A stretch of DNA of 50,561 nucleotides from an uncultured bacterium (lineage in GTDB: Bacteria; Chloroflexota; Anaerolineae; J036; Brachytrichaceae): the NCBI GenBank assembly GCA_903873965.1, contig CAIQQO010000039.1:1-50561 (forward strand), read 5' to 3'. The notes under the pieces are model-generated. The model saw only the letters and a program-made list of their open reading frames with translations. It was not told where the DNA came from and did not search any database. Numbering within the stretch: the stretch's first letter is position 1; every line of letters begins with the position of its first letter. This document shows positions 32,802 through 40,497 of this stretch, piece after piece. The translations under genes were made by a program, and so were the position numbers.

Positions 32802-32851
32802 ACATCGTTCTACAATCAGGGCATTCATCAGATGCAGAGGAGCGTCTCGTC

Positions 32852-33235
32852 ATGGGCATTGTCCAAATACATGCCAGCATCGCCACAACCGTGATGCTGT
32901 TTAATACCGTTCTGGGTGTGTGGGGACTGTTGAAGTTCCTGCGTAAACAAGATAATATCGACGGCAGTTTCTGGGGTGCAATTGCGCTTAGCCCAGTGCT
33001 GGGACTGGCACAGGCCATCATCGGCGTCATCATGATTGGCAGGGGTTTTGGGTCTGTAGTGCGGCTGGTGCATTATTTGTATGGCACGCTGTGTGTCATC
33101 GCGGTGCCGGCCACATTCGCCTTCACACGCGGGCGCGATGATCGCGGCGCCTTGTTGATCTATTCAATGATCCTGATTCTTACTGCAATCTTCGGTTTGC
33201 GCGCCTACATGACTGCTGCCGGCGGCGCATTCTGA
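32852..33235 (+). CDS. Small four-helix membrane protein
   Basis: A 127-residue protein with four hydrophobic helices, around residues 5-27 (ASIATTVMLFNTVLGVWGLL), 40-65 (GAIALSPVLGLAQAIIGVIM), 70-90 (VVRLVHYLYGTLCVIAVPAT) and 100-122 (GALLIYSMILILTAIFGLRA). His and Arg residues occur inside or near helices (H8, R69, H73), a pattern seen in heme or quinone proteins of the cytochrome b561 sort, but this is too weak to name. A GAGGAG ribosome site precedes ATG 32852. Family unknown. It lies between rimO and xylB on the same strand, with its own short spacer. Confidence 0.7.
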   Translation: MGIVQIHASIATTVMLFNTVLGVWGLLKFLRKQDNIDGSFWGAIALSPVLGLAQAIIGVIMIGRGFGSVVRLVHYLYGTLCVIAVPATFAFTRGRDDRGALLIYSMILILTAIFGLRAYMTAAGGAF

Positions 33236-33316
33236 AACGTGCAAGGTGATGCGTGACATACTATGGATTGAACGTAATTCGATGTTCACGTTTCACTCTT
33301 GACGGAGCTTTATTAA

Positions 33317-34837
33317 ATGGCACTACTTGGAATTGATCTAGGAACTTCAGGCGTTAAGGCGCTGCTGATTCGAGAAGATGGAACGGCGCTGGCCAGCGCG
33401 ACAGTTGAGTATCCACTCAGCACGCCGCGACCGTTGTGGAGCGAGCAGGACCCTGCTGACTGGTGGCGTGGCGTATGCGAAGCGACACAAGCTGTGCTCT
33501 TGCAAGCACATTTGAGCGGGAGCGATATCCGCGCGATGGGCATCAGCGGTCAGATGCACGGACTGACGTTACTTGACGCCTCCGGCGAGGTCTTGCGCCC
33601 AGCCATCTTGTGGAACGATCAGCGCACCGGTGCGCAATGTGACGAGATCACGCAGTTGGCCGGCGGTAAACATCGTGTACTGGAATTAACTGCTAACGTC
33701 GTATTGCCCGGATTTACCGCACCAAAGATTCTCTGGGTGCGCGAGAACGAACCCGAAGTGTATGCGCGCGTGGCGCACGTATTGTTGCCCAAAGATTACA
33801 TCCGCTACAAACTCAGTGGCGAATTTGCCACTGAGGTCAGCGATGCCAGCGGTATGTCGGTGTTCGACGTGCGCCGGCGCACGTGGTCCGATGAGATGCT
33901 ACATGCGCTCAATATCCCGCGGGAGTGGATGCCGCGTTGCGCTGAATCACACGAAGTGACAGCGCACGTATCTGCAACGGCAGCACCGGCTATCGGTCTT
34001 GCACCGGGTACGCCAATTGTTGGCGGCGGCGGCGACAATGCCGCGGGTGCTGTGGGCAACGGCGTTGTCCGCGAAGGCATTGTATCGGCCAGCATCGGCA
34101 CCTCGGGCGTAGTATTTGCCACAGCCGAAAAATTCGCAATGGAACCTGAGGGCAACCTGCACGCGTTCTGCCATGCCATCCCGGACACGTGGCACATGAT
34201 GGGCGTCATGCTCTCTGCCGGCGGCAGTTTGCGCTGGCACCGCGACGTTATCTCAAGAGGGAGAGTGGCTAATGATTTATCTCCAATCTCCTATGACGAC
34301 CTCATGTCAGATGTGGCCTCGGTGCCTGCAGGCGCAGAAGGACTCGTATTCCTACCTTACCTGACAGGCGAGCGGTGTCCTTATCCGGACCCGCTGGCGC
34401 GAGGGGCATTCATCGGATTGACATTGCGCCACACACAGGCGCATCTCACGCGCGCCGTGGTAGAAGGCATCACTTACGGGCTGGCCGATTCACTGACACT
34501 AATTCGTGGATTGGGCGTACGCATTAATGAAGTGCGCGCGGTGGGCGGTGGTGCGCGCAGTGCCGTATGGCGTCAGATATTAGCCGATGTGTTCGATGCT
34601 GAGATTACATTGATTAACTCCTCCGAGGGTGGTGCGTTCGGTGTGGCGTTGCTGGCCGGTGTTGGCGCAGGCGTATGGAGCACGACGCGCGAAGCCTGCG
34701 ACGCGACGCTCAAAGTCACCACGCGCGTCGAGCCGACTAAAGACGCCACAGTGCGCGCGCGTTACGCCGAGACGTATGCGCTTTATCGCGAGATGTACCC
34801 GGCACTTGCTCCTATCTTCTCAAAACTGAACACGTAA
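33317..34837 (+). CDS. xylB: Xylulokinase
   Basis: A 506-residue FGGY-family sugar kinase that phosphorylates D-xylulose with ATP. N-terminal actin-like domain: LLGIDLGTSGVKALLIREDG (phosphate 1), QMHGLTLLDASGEVLRPAILWNDQRT and the xylulokinase-type DASGMSVFDVR. C-terminal: GGGGDNAAGAVGNG, GTSGVVFATAE, FLPYLTGERCPYPDPLARG and the adenosine motif VRAVGGGARSAVWRQILADV. GGAG at 33304 gives the ribosome site for ATG 33317. A TGAAC-N10-GTTCA dyad at 33269-33288 may be an operator. No xylA is near, but rpe of the pentose-phosphate pathway lies downstream on the other strand. A segment at 34255-34290 uses the same ATCTCCAATCTC sequence seen in leuC. Confidence 0.93.
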   Translation: MALLGIDLGTSGVKALLIREDGTALASATVEYPLSTPRPLWSEQDPADWWRGVCEATQAVLLQAHLSGSDIRAMGISGQMHGLTLLDASGEVLRPAILWNDQRTGAQCDEITQLAGGKHRVLELTANVVLPGFTAPKILWVRENEPEVYARVAHVLLPKDYIRYKLSGEFATEVSDASGMSVFDVRRRTWSDEMLHALNIPREWMPRCAESHEVTAHVSATAAPAIGLAPGTPIVGGGGDNAAGAVGNGVVREGIVSASIGTSGVVFATAEKFAMEPEGNLHAFCHAIPDTWHMMGVMLSAGGSLRWHRDVISRGRVANDLSPISYDDLMSDVASVPAGAEGLVFLPYLTGERCPYPDPLARGAFIGLTLRHTQAHLTRAVVEGITYGLADSLTLIRGLGVRINEVRAVGGGARSAVWRQILADVFDAEITLINSSEGGAFGVALLAGVGAGVWSTTREACDATLKVTTRVEPTKDATVRARYAETYALYREMYPALAPIFSKLNT

Positions 34838-34839
34838 GG

Positions 34840-34898
34840 CATTCCCATTCCCCATGCGAAGGTGATCACGAAGAAGACCTTCGCATGGTTTGGGAATG
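34840..34898. terminator. Bipartite hairpin downstream of xylB
   Basis: CATTCCC pairs with GGGAATG (34840-34846, 34892-34898) and CCATGCGAAGGT with ACCTTCGCATGG (34852-34863, 34877-34888), separated by a 5/3 internal loop, with a 13-nt terminal loop. It starts 3 bases after the xylB stop and also faces the decayed leftward gene. No U-run follows, but such a strong symmetrical structure between convergent units is likely to end transcription. Confidence 0.6.
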
Positions 34899-34911
34899 AG
34901 AGTCATCGACA

Positions 34912-35176
34912 CTATTGCGCTTGTAATGCCCAATCGAGCAAATCAGAAAGGACAAGCACATCTGCCCACTGGCGCCAATAGGCCATGTTCAGCGCGCCTG
35001 CCTGTACTTGTAACACGCCAAGAACATCTTTCCATTGTCGTTCTGATACTTCATTGCCGAGCCGATACCAGCGTAGCTTATTCAGAATAACGTCTTCGAT
35101 CGACTTTGAACATGCTCGATAAGTGAATCACGTTGAAAGATGATACTGTGATCACGGCATCAAGGGGCGTGGAGCA
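34912..35176 (-). pseudogene. Remnant of a nucleotidyltransferase-like gene
   Basis: Two pieces of one protein survive in different frames. The C-terminal piece, reaching TAG at 34912-34914, reads EDVILNKLRWYRLGNEVSER, then QWKDVLGVLQVQAGALNMAY and RQWADVLVLSDLLDWALQ. This matches the end of AbiEii-like nucleotidyltransferases that often follow a short partner gene. Upstream, in another frame, VSSFNVIHLSSMFKVD is the family's middle motif. The region between them that should carry about 30 residues is missing, and the catalytic N-terminal half is absent. So the gene is deleted internally, frameshifted and headless. I recognise the family from memory only. Confidence 0.65.
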
Positions 35177-35421
35177 TTATGGCGCTCGAACCGCAATGTA
35201 CGCTCGCACACGATCAGCGAGTTCCTTGCCATAGTGGACCTCTGCCCAGAACAGGTTCACTTCCAACTCACTCCAGTCGGGGTGTAAACGCTGGATGGCG
35301 CGGCGCGATGCGCGGATGACATCGCTGCGGCAATTCCTGACCGCCTCGCTGCCCCTGCCGCGCGCAGCAACTCGATCTGCTTCGCGGCCATTTTCGGATG
35401 GGTGTCAGAGAGGGTGTTCAT
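35177..35421 (-). pseudogene. Frameshifted short partner gene of the nucleotidyltransferase pair
   Basis: ATG 35421, with an excellent AAGGAGA site, lies inside the last codons of rpe. The first frame reads NTLSDTHPKMAAKQIELLRA. After a shift near 35310-35340 a second frame continues as RASRRAIQRLHPDWSELE, then VNLFWAEVHYGKELADRVR, and ends with TAA at 35177-35179. The total length, 245 bases, is not a multiple of three. Both parts fit a small protein of about 80-90 residues found in front of nucleotidyltransferase genes in Chloroflexota and cyanobacteria, perhaps an antitoxin-like partner. One indel would restore it, so an assembly error is possible, but the neighbouring gene is also decayed. 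Confidence 0.65.
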
Positions 35422-36088
35422 CTTCTCCTTGACATTCCTGCAGCGACGTACGCAGCATCTGGACGCTATCGGCCACGCTGTACTTGTCGTTGAACACCGC
35501 TGAGCCAACGACGACGATGGACGCGCCGGCATCGCGCACACTGCAGATCGTGCTGAGGTTCACACCGCCATCGACTTCCAGCTCGGCCTGCGAGTCGATC
35601 TCATCCAGCCAGCGCCGCACTGTTGTGATGCGTTGCGCTGACTGTGGAATGTATTTTTGCCCACCATACCCCGGCTCTACCGACATGATCAACACCAGAT
35701 CGACCAGCGGTAAAGCTGGCTTGAGGGTTTCCAGTGGCGTGAGTGGATTAAGCGTGATGCCTACCTGCAGACCCAACTGGCGCAATTGCTGGATGGTCGA
35801 GTACAGGTGCGGGCAGGTTTCCACATGCACAATGATGCGCGAGACACCCGCCTCTTTGTAATCGCGGAAGTAGCGTTCTGGCCCGTTGATCATCAGGTGC
35901 GCCTCGCACATCAGCGAGGTGCTGCGGGCGACCGCGGCGCAGACCATGGGGCCAAAGGTGATGTTCGGGACGAAGTTGCCATCCATGACGTCCAGATGGA
36001 TCACGTCCACCCCAGCACGCTCAGCATCGCTGATCTGTTCCGCTAACCGACTGAAATCGACCGTGTATATTGAAGGTGCCAGTTTCAT
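35405..36088 (-). CDS. rpe: Ribulose-phosphate 3-epimerase
   Basis: A 227-residue TIM barrel that interconverts ribulose-5-phosphate and xylulose-5-phosphate. Conserved stretches are KLAPSIYTVDF at the N-terminus, VIHLDVMDGNFVPNITFGPM with the metal ligand His and Asp, EAHLMI with the second His, LVLIMSVEPGYGGQKYIP with the flexible loop, and EVDGGVNLSTICSVRDAGA with the final Asp. The SIYTVDF start differs from the usual SILSADF but keeps the Ser. It pairs functionally with xylB, which makes xylulose-5-phosphate, though the genes face each other. The small frameshifted gene starts within its last codons. Confidence 0.93.
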   Translation of the reverse strand: MKLAPSIYTVDFSRLAEQISDAERAGVDVIHLDVMDGNFVPNITFGPMVCAAVARSTSLMCEAHLMINGPERYFRDYKEAGVSRIIVHVETCPHLYSTIQQLRQLGLQVGITLNPLTPLETLKPALPLVDLVLIMSVEPGYGGQKYIPQSAQRITTVRRWLDEIDSQAELEVDGGVNLSTICSVRDAGASIVVVGSAVFNDKYSVADSVQMLRTSLQECQGEDEHPL

Positions 36089-36123
36089 GAGCTAATTATG
36101 CATCACCGGCAGATCGTTATTAA

Positions 36124-36945
36124 TTAACCATACAAATCGGGACGGCGGTCGTTGATGAAATCCATCTCGAACTCGCCGGGGGTGACGACCAGACGCTTGC
36201 GGCGCGCATCAGCCACATTGATGGCTGCGTAAATGATCTCCTCGCCCGTCACAGATGCATCGGCCAGTCTGCGGCCATCTGGTCCGGCAATGCTGCTGCG
36301 ACCAATGTAGCGGCCACCACGTTCCTCGCCAGTGCGATTGCAGGCGACCACGAAAACGCGATTCTCAAAAGCGCGCGCACGTACCAGATACTCGGGCGCT
36401 GAGTCGGCGCCGGTGGGCCAATTGGTAGGCAATGCCATGATGTCTGCGCCGCGCAAAGCTAGTGTCCGCGCCGCCTCCGGGAAACGCAGATCGTAACAGA
36501 TCAACATGCCGATTCGACCAAGCGCTGTATCGAAAACAGTAAAACCCGTGTTGCCATGCGCCGTGAACTTATCCGCGCCACAGAATGGCAGGTGCGCTTT
36601 GTCATAAACGCCGATGATCCCAGAAGGACCGAGCAGTACAGCGGTGTTGAATACGGCCTCATTGTCGCCGGGACGCAAGGTACCGACAATGCAGTGAATT
36701 CTCAACGCTTTACATGAGGCAGCCAGTGCTGTCACTGACATCCCATCCACTGGTTCTGCTACCTTGCGCGCATCTTCGATCTGCGCGAAGTTATATCCCG
36801 TCACTGCGCACTCAGGAAAAACCACCAAGGCCGCACCCGCGCGTGCCGCCTCAGCCAGCATTGCCTGCATCAGTGCAACGTTATAAGCCACATCACCGAG
36901 ATGTGGATCAAATTGCGCTGCTGCCACTGTGATCTGATCACTCAT
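36124..36945 (-). CDS. Nitrilase-superfamily (carbon-nitrogen) hydrolase
   Basis: A 273-residue amidase-fold enzyme with all three catalytic residues: Glu45 in VVFPECAVTGYN, Lys116 in YDKAHLPFCG and Cys150 in MLICYDLRFPEAAR. Strong C-terminal motifs are PTNWPTGADSAPEYLVRARAFE and VVACNRTGEERGGRYIGRSS, typical of the omega-amidase / predicted amidohydrolase branch. It probably hydrolyses an amide of a small metabolite; the substrate cannot be read from sequence. GGAG lies 10 bases before ATG 36945. Same strand as rpe, 35 bases downstream of it in the direction of transcription, so the two may share an mRNA. Confidence 0.9.
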   Translation of the reverse strand: MSDQITVAAAQFDPHLGDVAYNVALMQAMLAEAARAGAALVVFPECAVTGYNFAQIEDARKVAEPVDGMSVTALAASCKALRIHCIVGTLRPGDNEAVFNTAVLLGPSGIIGVYDKAHLPFCGADKFTAHGNTGFTVFDTALGRIGMLICYDLRFPEAARTLALRGADIMALPTNWPTGADSAPEYLVRARAFENRVFVVACNRTGEERGGRYIGRSSIAGPDGRRLADASVTGEEIIYAAINVADARRKRLVVTPGEFEMDFINDRRPDLYG

Positions 36946-37041
36946 ATCGTATCGACTCCTTTATCTGCATGCCGCCTCATCCGATATCGAGAACCGGCTA
37001 AAAGTCTTGCCCTCTGCGTTCTGATCGCAGATGTCTTCGGT

Positions 37042-38694
37042 CTATCCGATTCGCCGCCACATATGATACGGCCCGAAAGACGCCATAGGCAGATAGTGGT
37101 CCCTGATGTACTGGTCAAGAATCATCACACTGCTGCTAATGGAGCTCTCGTTTGGCTCATTGGCACCTTCGAATTGCGATGAGATGACAAGATACTGCAC
37201 CTGATATTTCTCAATGTCATTCACGATCTCCTGCTGGACTGGCGCAGTAGTGGCAACGCCAGGATGCAATTCGTGATAGCGCGTCGCGCTGTCACGCTCC
37301 GCGAGGAAATAGAACATTGGCTCGTTGACGAAGACCTTGTCATGGAAAGTGTTGCCAACAAAGATACGTTCCCCCGGCTGGGTATTGGCGCGAATAAACT
37401 GCACGGCCTGAGACAGGCTGGGATTCACGATGGCCGTCGTCGCGCGCGGCACATTCATGGATAACACCGGCGACATGCGCTTCCCATCCAGCAAAAGGCT
37501 GACTCGATCGATGACCGGTTCGGTAAACACAAGCACAAGCAGCAGCGTAGCGACCGAAACCAGGACTGGCGATGCGTCTACCTGTTTACCAGTGGGTTGC
37601 GGGATACCGCGCAGCAGGAGGACGAGCAGAATGATGGAGGGGATGAAGAAGGCAGGCGTGTGGATTACGTCAGCTCGCACGCGCGCCTGGTTGAACGCAA
37701 ACATACCGAACACGATCAACATGACGATGCACAAGGACTGGGCAATGCTTTCAACGGTGCGTTTGCGCGCCATGATGAAGGCGACGCCACCGGCTACTGC
37801 AAATACGACGAAGGGTAGATAGAACGGCAGGAGTTGTGGGAAATCCTTGGGGCCATATGGGCCGTTGGGTGGATAGGGCAGCGCCCGGAAGCGTGGAAAA
37901 ATCGAAGCAGGGAACGTGAACAGATCATAGATCAGTTCATTCAAGTTCACCTGCGCGACAAGGATGATCACGACGGGTAGTACGATGATGGCTGCGCTCG
38001 CGACAAACGGCCACCCAACGCCGATGAACGATTTCACCTGATCGCCTAATCGTGGTTGAGGGCCACTAGACTGTGCGCCATGGGGGCGGAGCACAAAATG
38101 CACCACCAGCGCCAGAAAAATCCCGATCCCGCAATAGATGCCAAAGTCATGCCGGAAGAGCGTTGTGATGCCCAGCATGATGCCGCTGCCAACCAGCCAG
38201 CGTCGGCGTTGATCGGTAAAGTGAATGGTCATCAACCAGATTGCGGCCAGGCTGAAGGCGATGGCCGGATAAGCCGGATAACCAAAAAACGTCCATTGAT
38301 ACGTATAGGAGTAGGCATAGAATCCCATCCATGTCGTAACCGCTGCCCATGCCACCAGTGCTTTGATGCGGGTGGTGAATCGTGCTGCGATCAGATACGC
38401 AAACAACGGCACAAGTGCGCGCAGAAAGGCATCCCACAGCCGCTCAGTCTGGATGGAAACGCCGAATACGCGGAATAAAGCTGCGAGTGCATAGAACTGC
38501 CCGGGGCTGTAAATGCTCCAGAAGTCGCGATATGGCACATGGCCTTCCATGACGCGCACCGAACTGTAAACAACAATACCCTCGTCATAGATATTGACTG
38601 CCTGATTTGTGCCAGGAAGCATGTAGACGAATGCAACGATGAAAAGTAAAAAGACAAGGCTTATGGGCAGTAGATGGCGGCGAACAGAATTCAC
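37042..38694 (-). CDS. GT39/ArnT-like membrane glycosyltransferase
   Basis: A 550-residue membrane protein starting at GTG 38694. The first helix (LLPISLVFLLFIVAFVYMLP) is followed by an outer loop with the acidic motif NIYDEGIVVYSSVRVMEG and PYRDFWSIYSPGQFY, the pattern of GT-C enzymes that use polyprenyl-phosphate sugars. About ten helices follow, ending around residue 410. The last 140 residues form a soluble outer domain (SQAVQFIRANTQPGERIFVGN, VQYLVISSQFEGANEPN). It would move a sugar from a lipid carrier to protein or glycolipid outside the membrane. Donor and acceptor unknown. A TATATT box lies upstream on the - strand. Divergent neighbours are absent; the terminator at 38721 ends the previous gene. 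Confidence 0.82.
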   Translation of the reverse strand: MNSVRRHLLPISLVFLLFIVAFVYMLPGTNQAVNIYDEGIVVYSSVRVMEGHVPYRDFWSIYSPGQFYALAALFRVFGVSIQTERLWDAFLRALVPLFAYLIAARFTTRIKALVAWAAVTTWMGFYAYSYTYQWTFFGYPAYPAIAFSLAAIWLMTIHFTDQRRRWLVGSGIMLGITTLFRHDFGIYCGIGIFLALVVHFVLRPHGAQSSGPQPRLGDQVKSFIGVGWPFVASAAIIVLPVVIILVAQVNLNELIYDLFTFPASIFPRFRALPYPPNGPYGPKDFPQLLPFYLPFVVFAVAGGVAFIMARKRTVESIAQSLCIVMLIVFGMFAFNQARVRADVIHTPAFFIPSIILLVLLLRGIPQPTGKQVDASPVLVSVATLLLVLVFTEPVIDRVSLLLDGKRMSPVLSMNVPRATTAIVNPSLSQAVQFIRANTQPGERIFVGNTFHDKVFVNEPMFYFLAERDSATRYHELHPGVATTAPVQQEIVNDIEKYQVQYLVISSQFEGANEPNESSISSSVMILDQYIRDHYLPMASFGPYHMWRRIG

Positions 38695-38720
38695 AATGAC
38701 TCCAGCTGATCCTGAATATA

Positions 38721-38746
38721 AAAAGGGTGCCTCATTGCACCCTTTT
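38721..38746 (-). terminator. Intrinsic terminator of the secreted-repeat gene
   Basis: AAAAGGGTGC (38721-38730) and GCACCCTTTT (38737-38746) form a perfect 10-bp stem with a 6-nt loop. Read on the - strand it ends in a T-rich run (TTTTTATATT), a standard rho-independent terminator 24 bases past the stop of the gene at 38770. The stem's A and T ends make it partly bidirectional. Confidence 0.85.
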
Positions 38747-38769
38747 AACTCTATCTCATACCGCGATAT

Positions 38770-40329
38770 TTACCAGAACGTCACCGGGCCGTAGTAGTAC
38801 GAGTACCCGATGCCGCCATCATTCCCGTAGATACCCACATCCCAGTAATACGAAACGCCTGTGCTGAATCCGCTGGGTACAGTGTTGAAGTTCAGGCTAC
38901 TGGCGTGCAGTGTGGAATTGGTGAAAGCATATATGGTATAAGCTGCATCATAGACTTCGACGAAGTAGTAGTCATAGGGTGATTTGTTACGCGCAACCCA
39001 TGAGAAGCTGTAGGGCGCATACAGAGCCCCGCTAGGAGACACCAGTAAAGCATCTGCAATATCAAAGTTGCCCGCATATGCCCGCGCCCCCGTCTTATAG
39101 GCCGTAATGTAGTCGGTGTACCATGCCGCTATACGGGAGTTGTATGAAGTGCTGGTGTTCCTGTATCGGACATAGTATTTCTGCCCACTGGTCAGCGTGG
39201 CTGCGCCGGTGAACTGATAAATACCATCACTCCCGGTCGACGTCGTTCCCTTTGATATGGCCGTCCCGCTGGCAGGTTTCAGGAATAGCTCTACCGTGAC
39301 GCCGCTGATGTTCGAGCCGTTTAGGGTAACGTGCCCCTGAATGCCTGATTTTCCAAACCTGAACTCATTGTAATAGTACGATCCGCCATAGCTTCCATTA
39401 GCGCCATGGACAACGATGTCCCAGCCATACAGTGCCAGCAGGCTCATGCCTGAAGGAAGCGAGACAATACTTTTGGAAGTCACATAACCCAGTATTCCGC
39501 TTGTGTATGAGCTGGTCGTGACGCCGGTGGGATCGAAAATCCGCATTTCGTAGTTGTCTGATGGCCTCCCAAGGCGCTGCGTCCACGTAAACGTCTTTGG
39601 AGTAACGATGACATCTGTCGGACCAGGCGTACCCGGGTCGATATTCGCAATATCGAATGGTGCGAATTGATGCCGCTCTCCCAGCGCATACGTCGATATC
39701 ACTTCAGTGACCCATATCCCTAAACGGGTATCGTTGCGTTCCATATTGTTGTAGCGAATCCAATATGCCTGCGACGTGTTTGTTAACGCCGGGTATTCAA
39801 CGAAATCATAGACGCCATCGGCATTGGTTGTGGTTGTGGCAATGGACGAATAACTGACGCCATCGTAATAGCGCAGGGTCACGGAAATTCCAGCGACAGG
39901 AGCGTTGGAGAAGGTCACGTTGCCCGTTAATTCGCCGGGGCGACGCACCACCATTGGTAAGTACGCCGTGAATGCGGGTGTAAAGTCAAGCCGTGCGACC
40001 GTGCCACTATGAATGCCGGCGGTGACGCTGGCGCTCCCGGATGTTATGCGTAGTGGGCCGGCTGAGAGGGATTCACGGACATGCGCCAACTCTTTCTGCT
40101 CAGTCAGCATTTGAAAGGTTGCCGCAGCTTTAGCCCGATATGCCTGTGCGTCGTTGAGCGGCGTCAATGGATTCTGCGCAACAGCCATCTGCCGACAACA
40201 CGCCTTCTCTGCGGGTGGTATGGTGGTTAACGGACCCTCCTGAGCCATGACAATCAAGGGTTGAGCAAACAATGTACCAGCGAAAACTGCGCATGCTAAT
40301 GCACGCCATGTCCGACAGTTATTCATCAT
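38770..40329 (-). CDS. Secreted protein with two carboxypeptidase-regulatory-like repeats
   Basis: 519 residues from ATG 40329, with GGGGA just upstream; nearby ATGs at 40338 and 40326 are alternatives. An export signal is clear (RALACAVFAGTLFAQPLIVMAQ). After a helical N-terminal stretch come two copies of a composite unit. Each has a prealbumin-like beta domain (ELTGNVTFSNAPVAGISVTLRYYDG... and GIQGHVTLNGSNISGVTVELF..., both with DGVYDF/DGIYQF). An FN3-like domain with W-D-I/V follows (LYGWDIVVHGANGSYGG..., YYWDVGIYGNDGGIG...). The first unit starts about residue 130 and the second about 330. Tyr and Gly are abundant. No catalytic motif; probably a cell-surface or matrix protein. The family is not named. 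Confidence 0.7.
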   Translation of the reverse strand: MMNNCRTWRALACAVFAGTLFAQPLIVMAQEGPLTTIPPAEKACCRQMAVAQNPLTPLNDAQAYRAKAAATFQMLTEQKELAHVRESLSAGPLRITSGSASVTAGIHSGTVARLDFTPAFTAYLPMVVRRPGELTGNVTFSNAPVAGISVTLRYYDGVSYSSIATTTTNADGVYDFVEYPALTNTSQAYWIRYNNMERNDTRLGIWVTEVISTYALGERHQFAPFDIANIDPGTPGPTDVIVTPKTFTWTQRLGRPSDNYEMRIFDPTGVTTSSYTSGILGYVTSKSIVSLPSGMSLLALYGWDIVVHGANGSYGGSYYYNEFRFGKSGIQGHVTLNGSNISGVTVELFLKPASGTAISKGTTSTGSDGIYQFTGAATLTSGQKYYVRYRNTSTSYNSRIAAWYTDYITAYKTGARAYAGNFDIADALLVSPSGALYAPYSFSWVARNKSPYDYYFVEVYDAAYTIYAFTNSTLHASSLNFNTVPSGFSTGVSYYWDVGIYGNDGGIGYSYYYGPVTFW

Positions 40330-40497
40330 TTTCCCCATCTGTATGCGTGTGGCGCACTGCTGCACCGCTATAATATTCCATGCGCCCGCAAAACTATTTG
40401 ATTTGACCGAGGTTTTACGGCACCCCCACCGAGTGTTGCAGGACAGAAAGTATTGTAGGCCTGTTTGCAAAACCTATCCTGACGTACACTCATCCTT

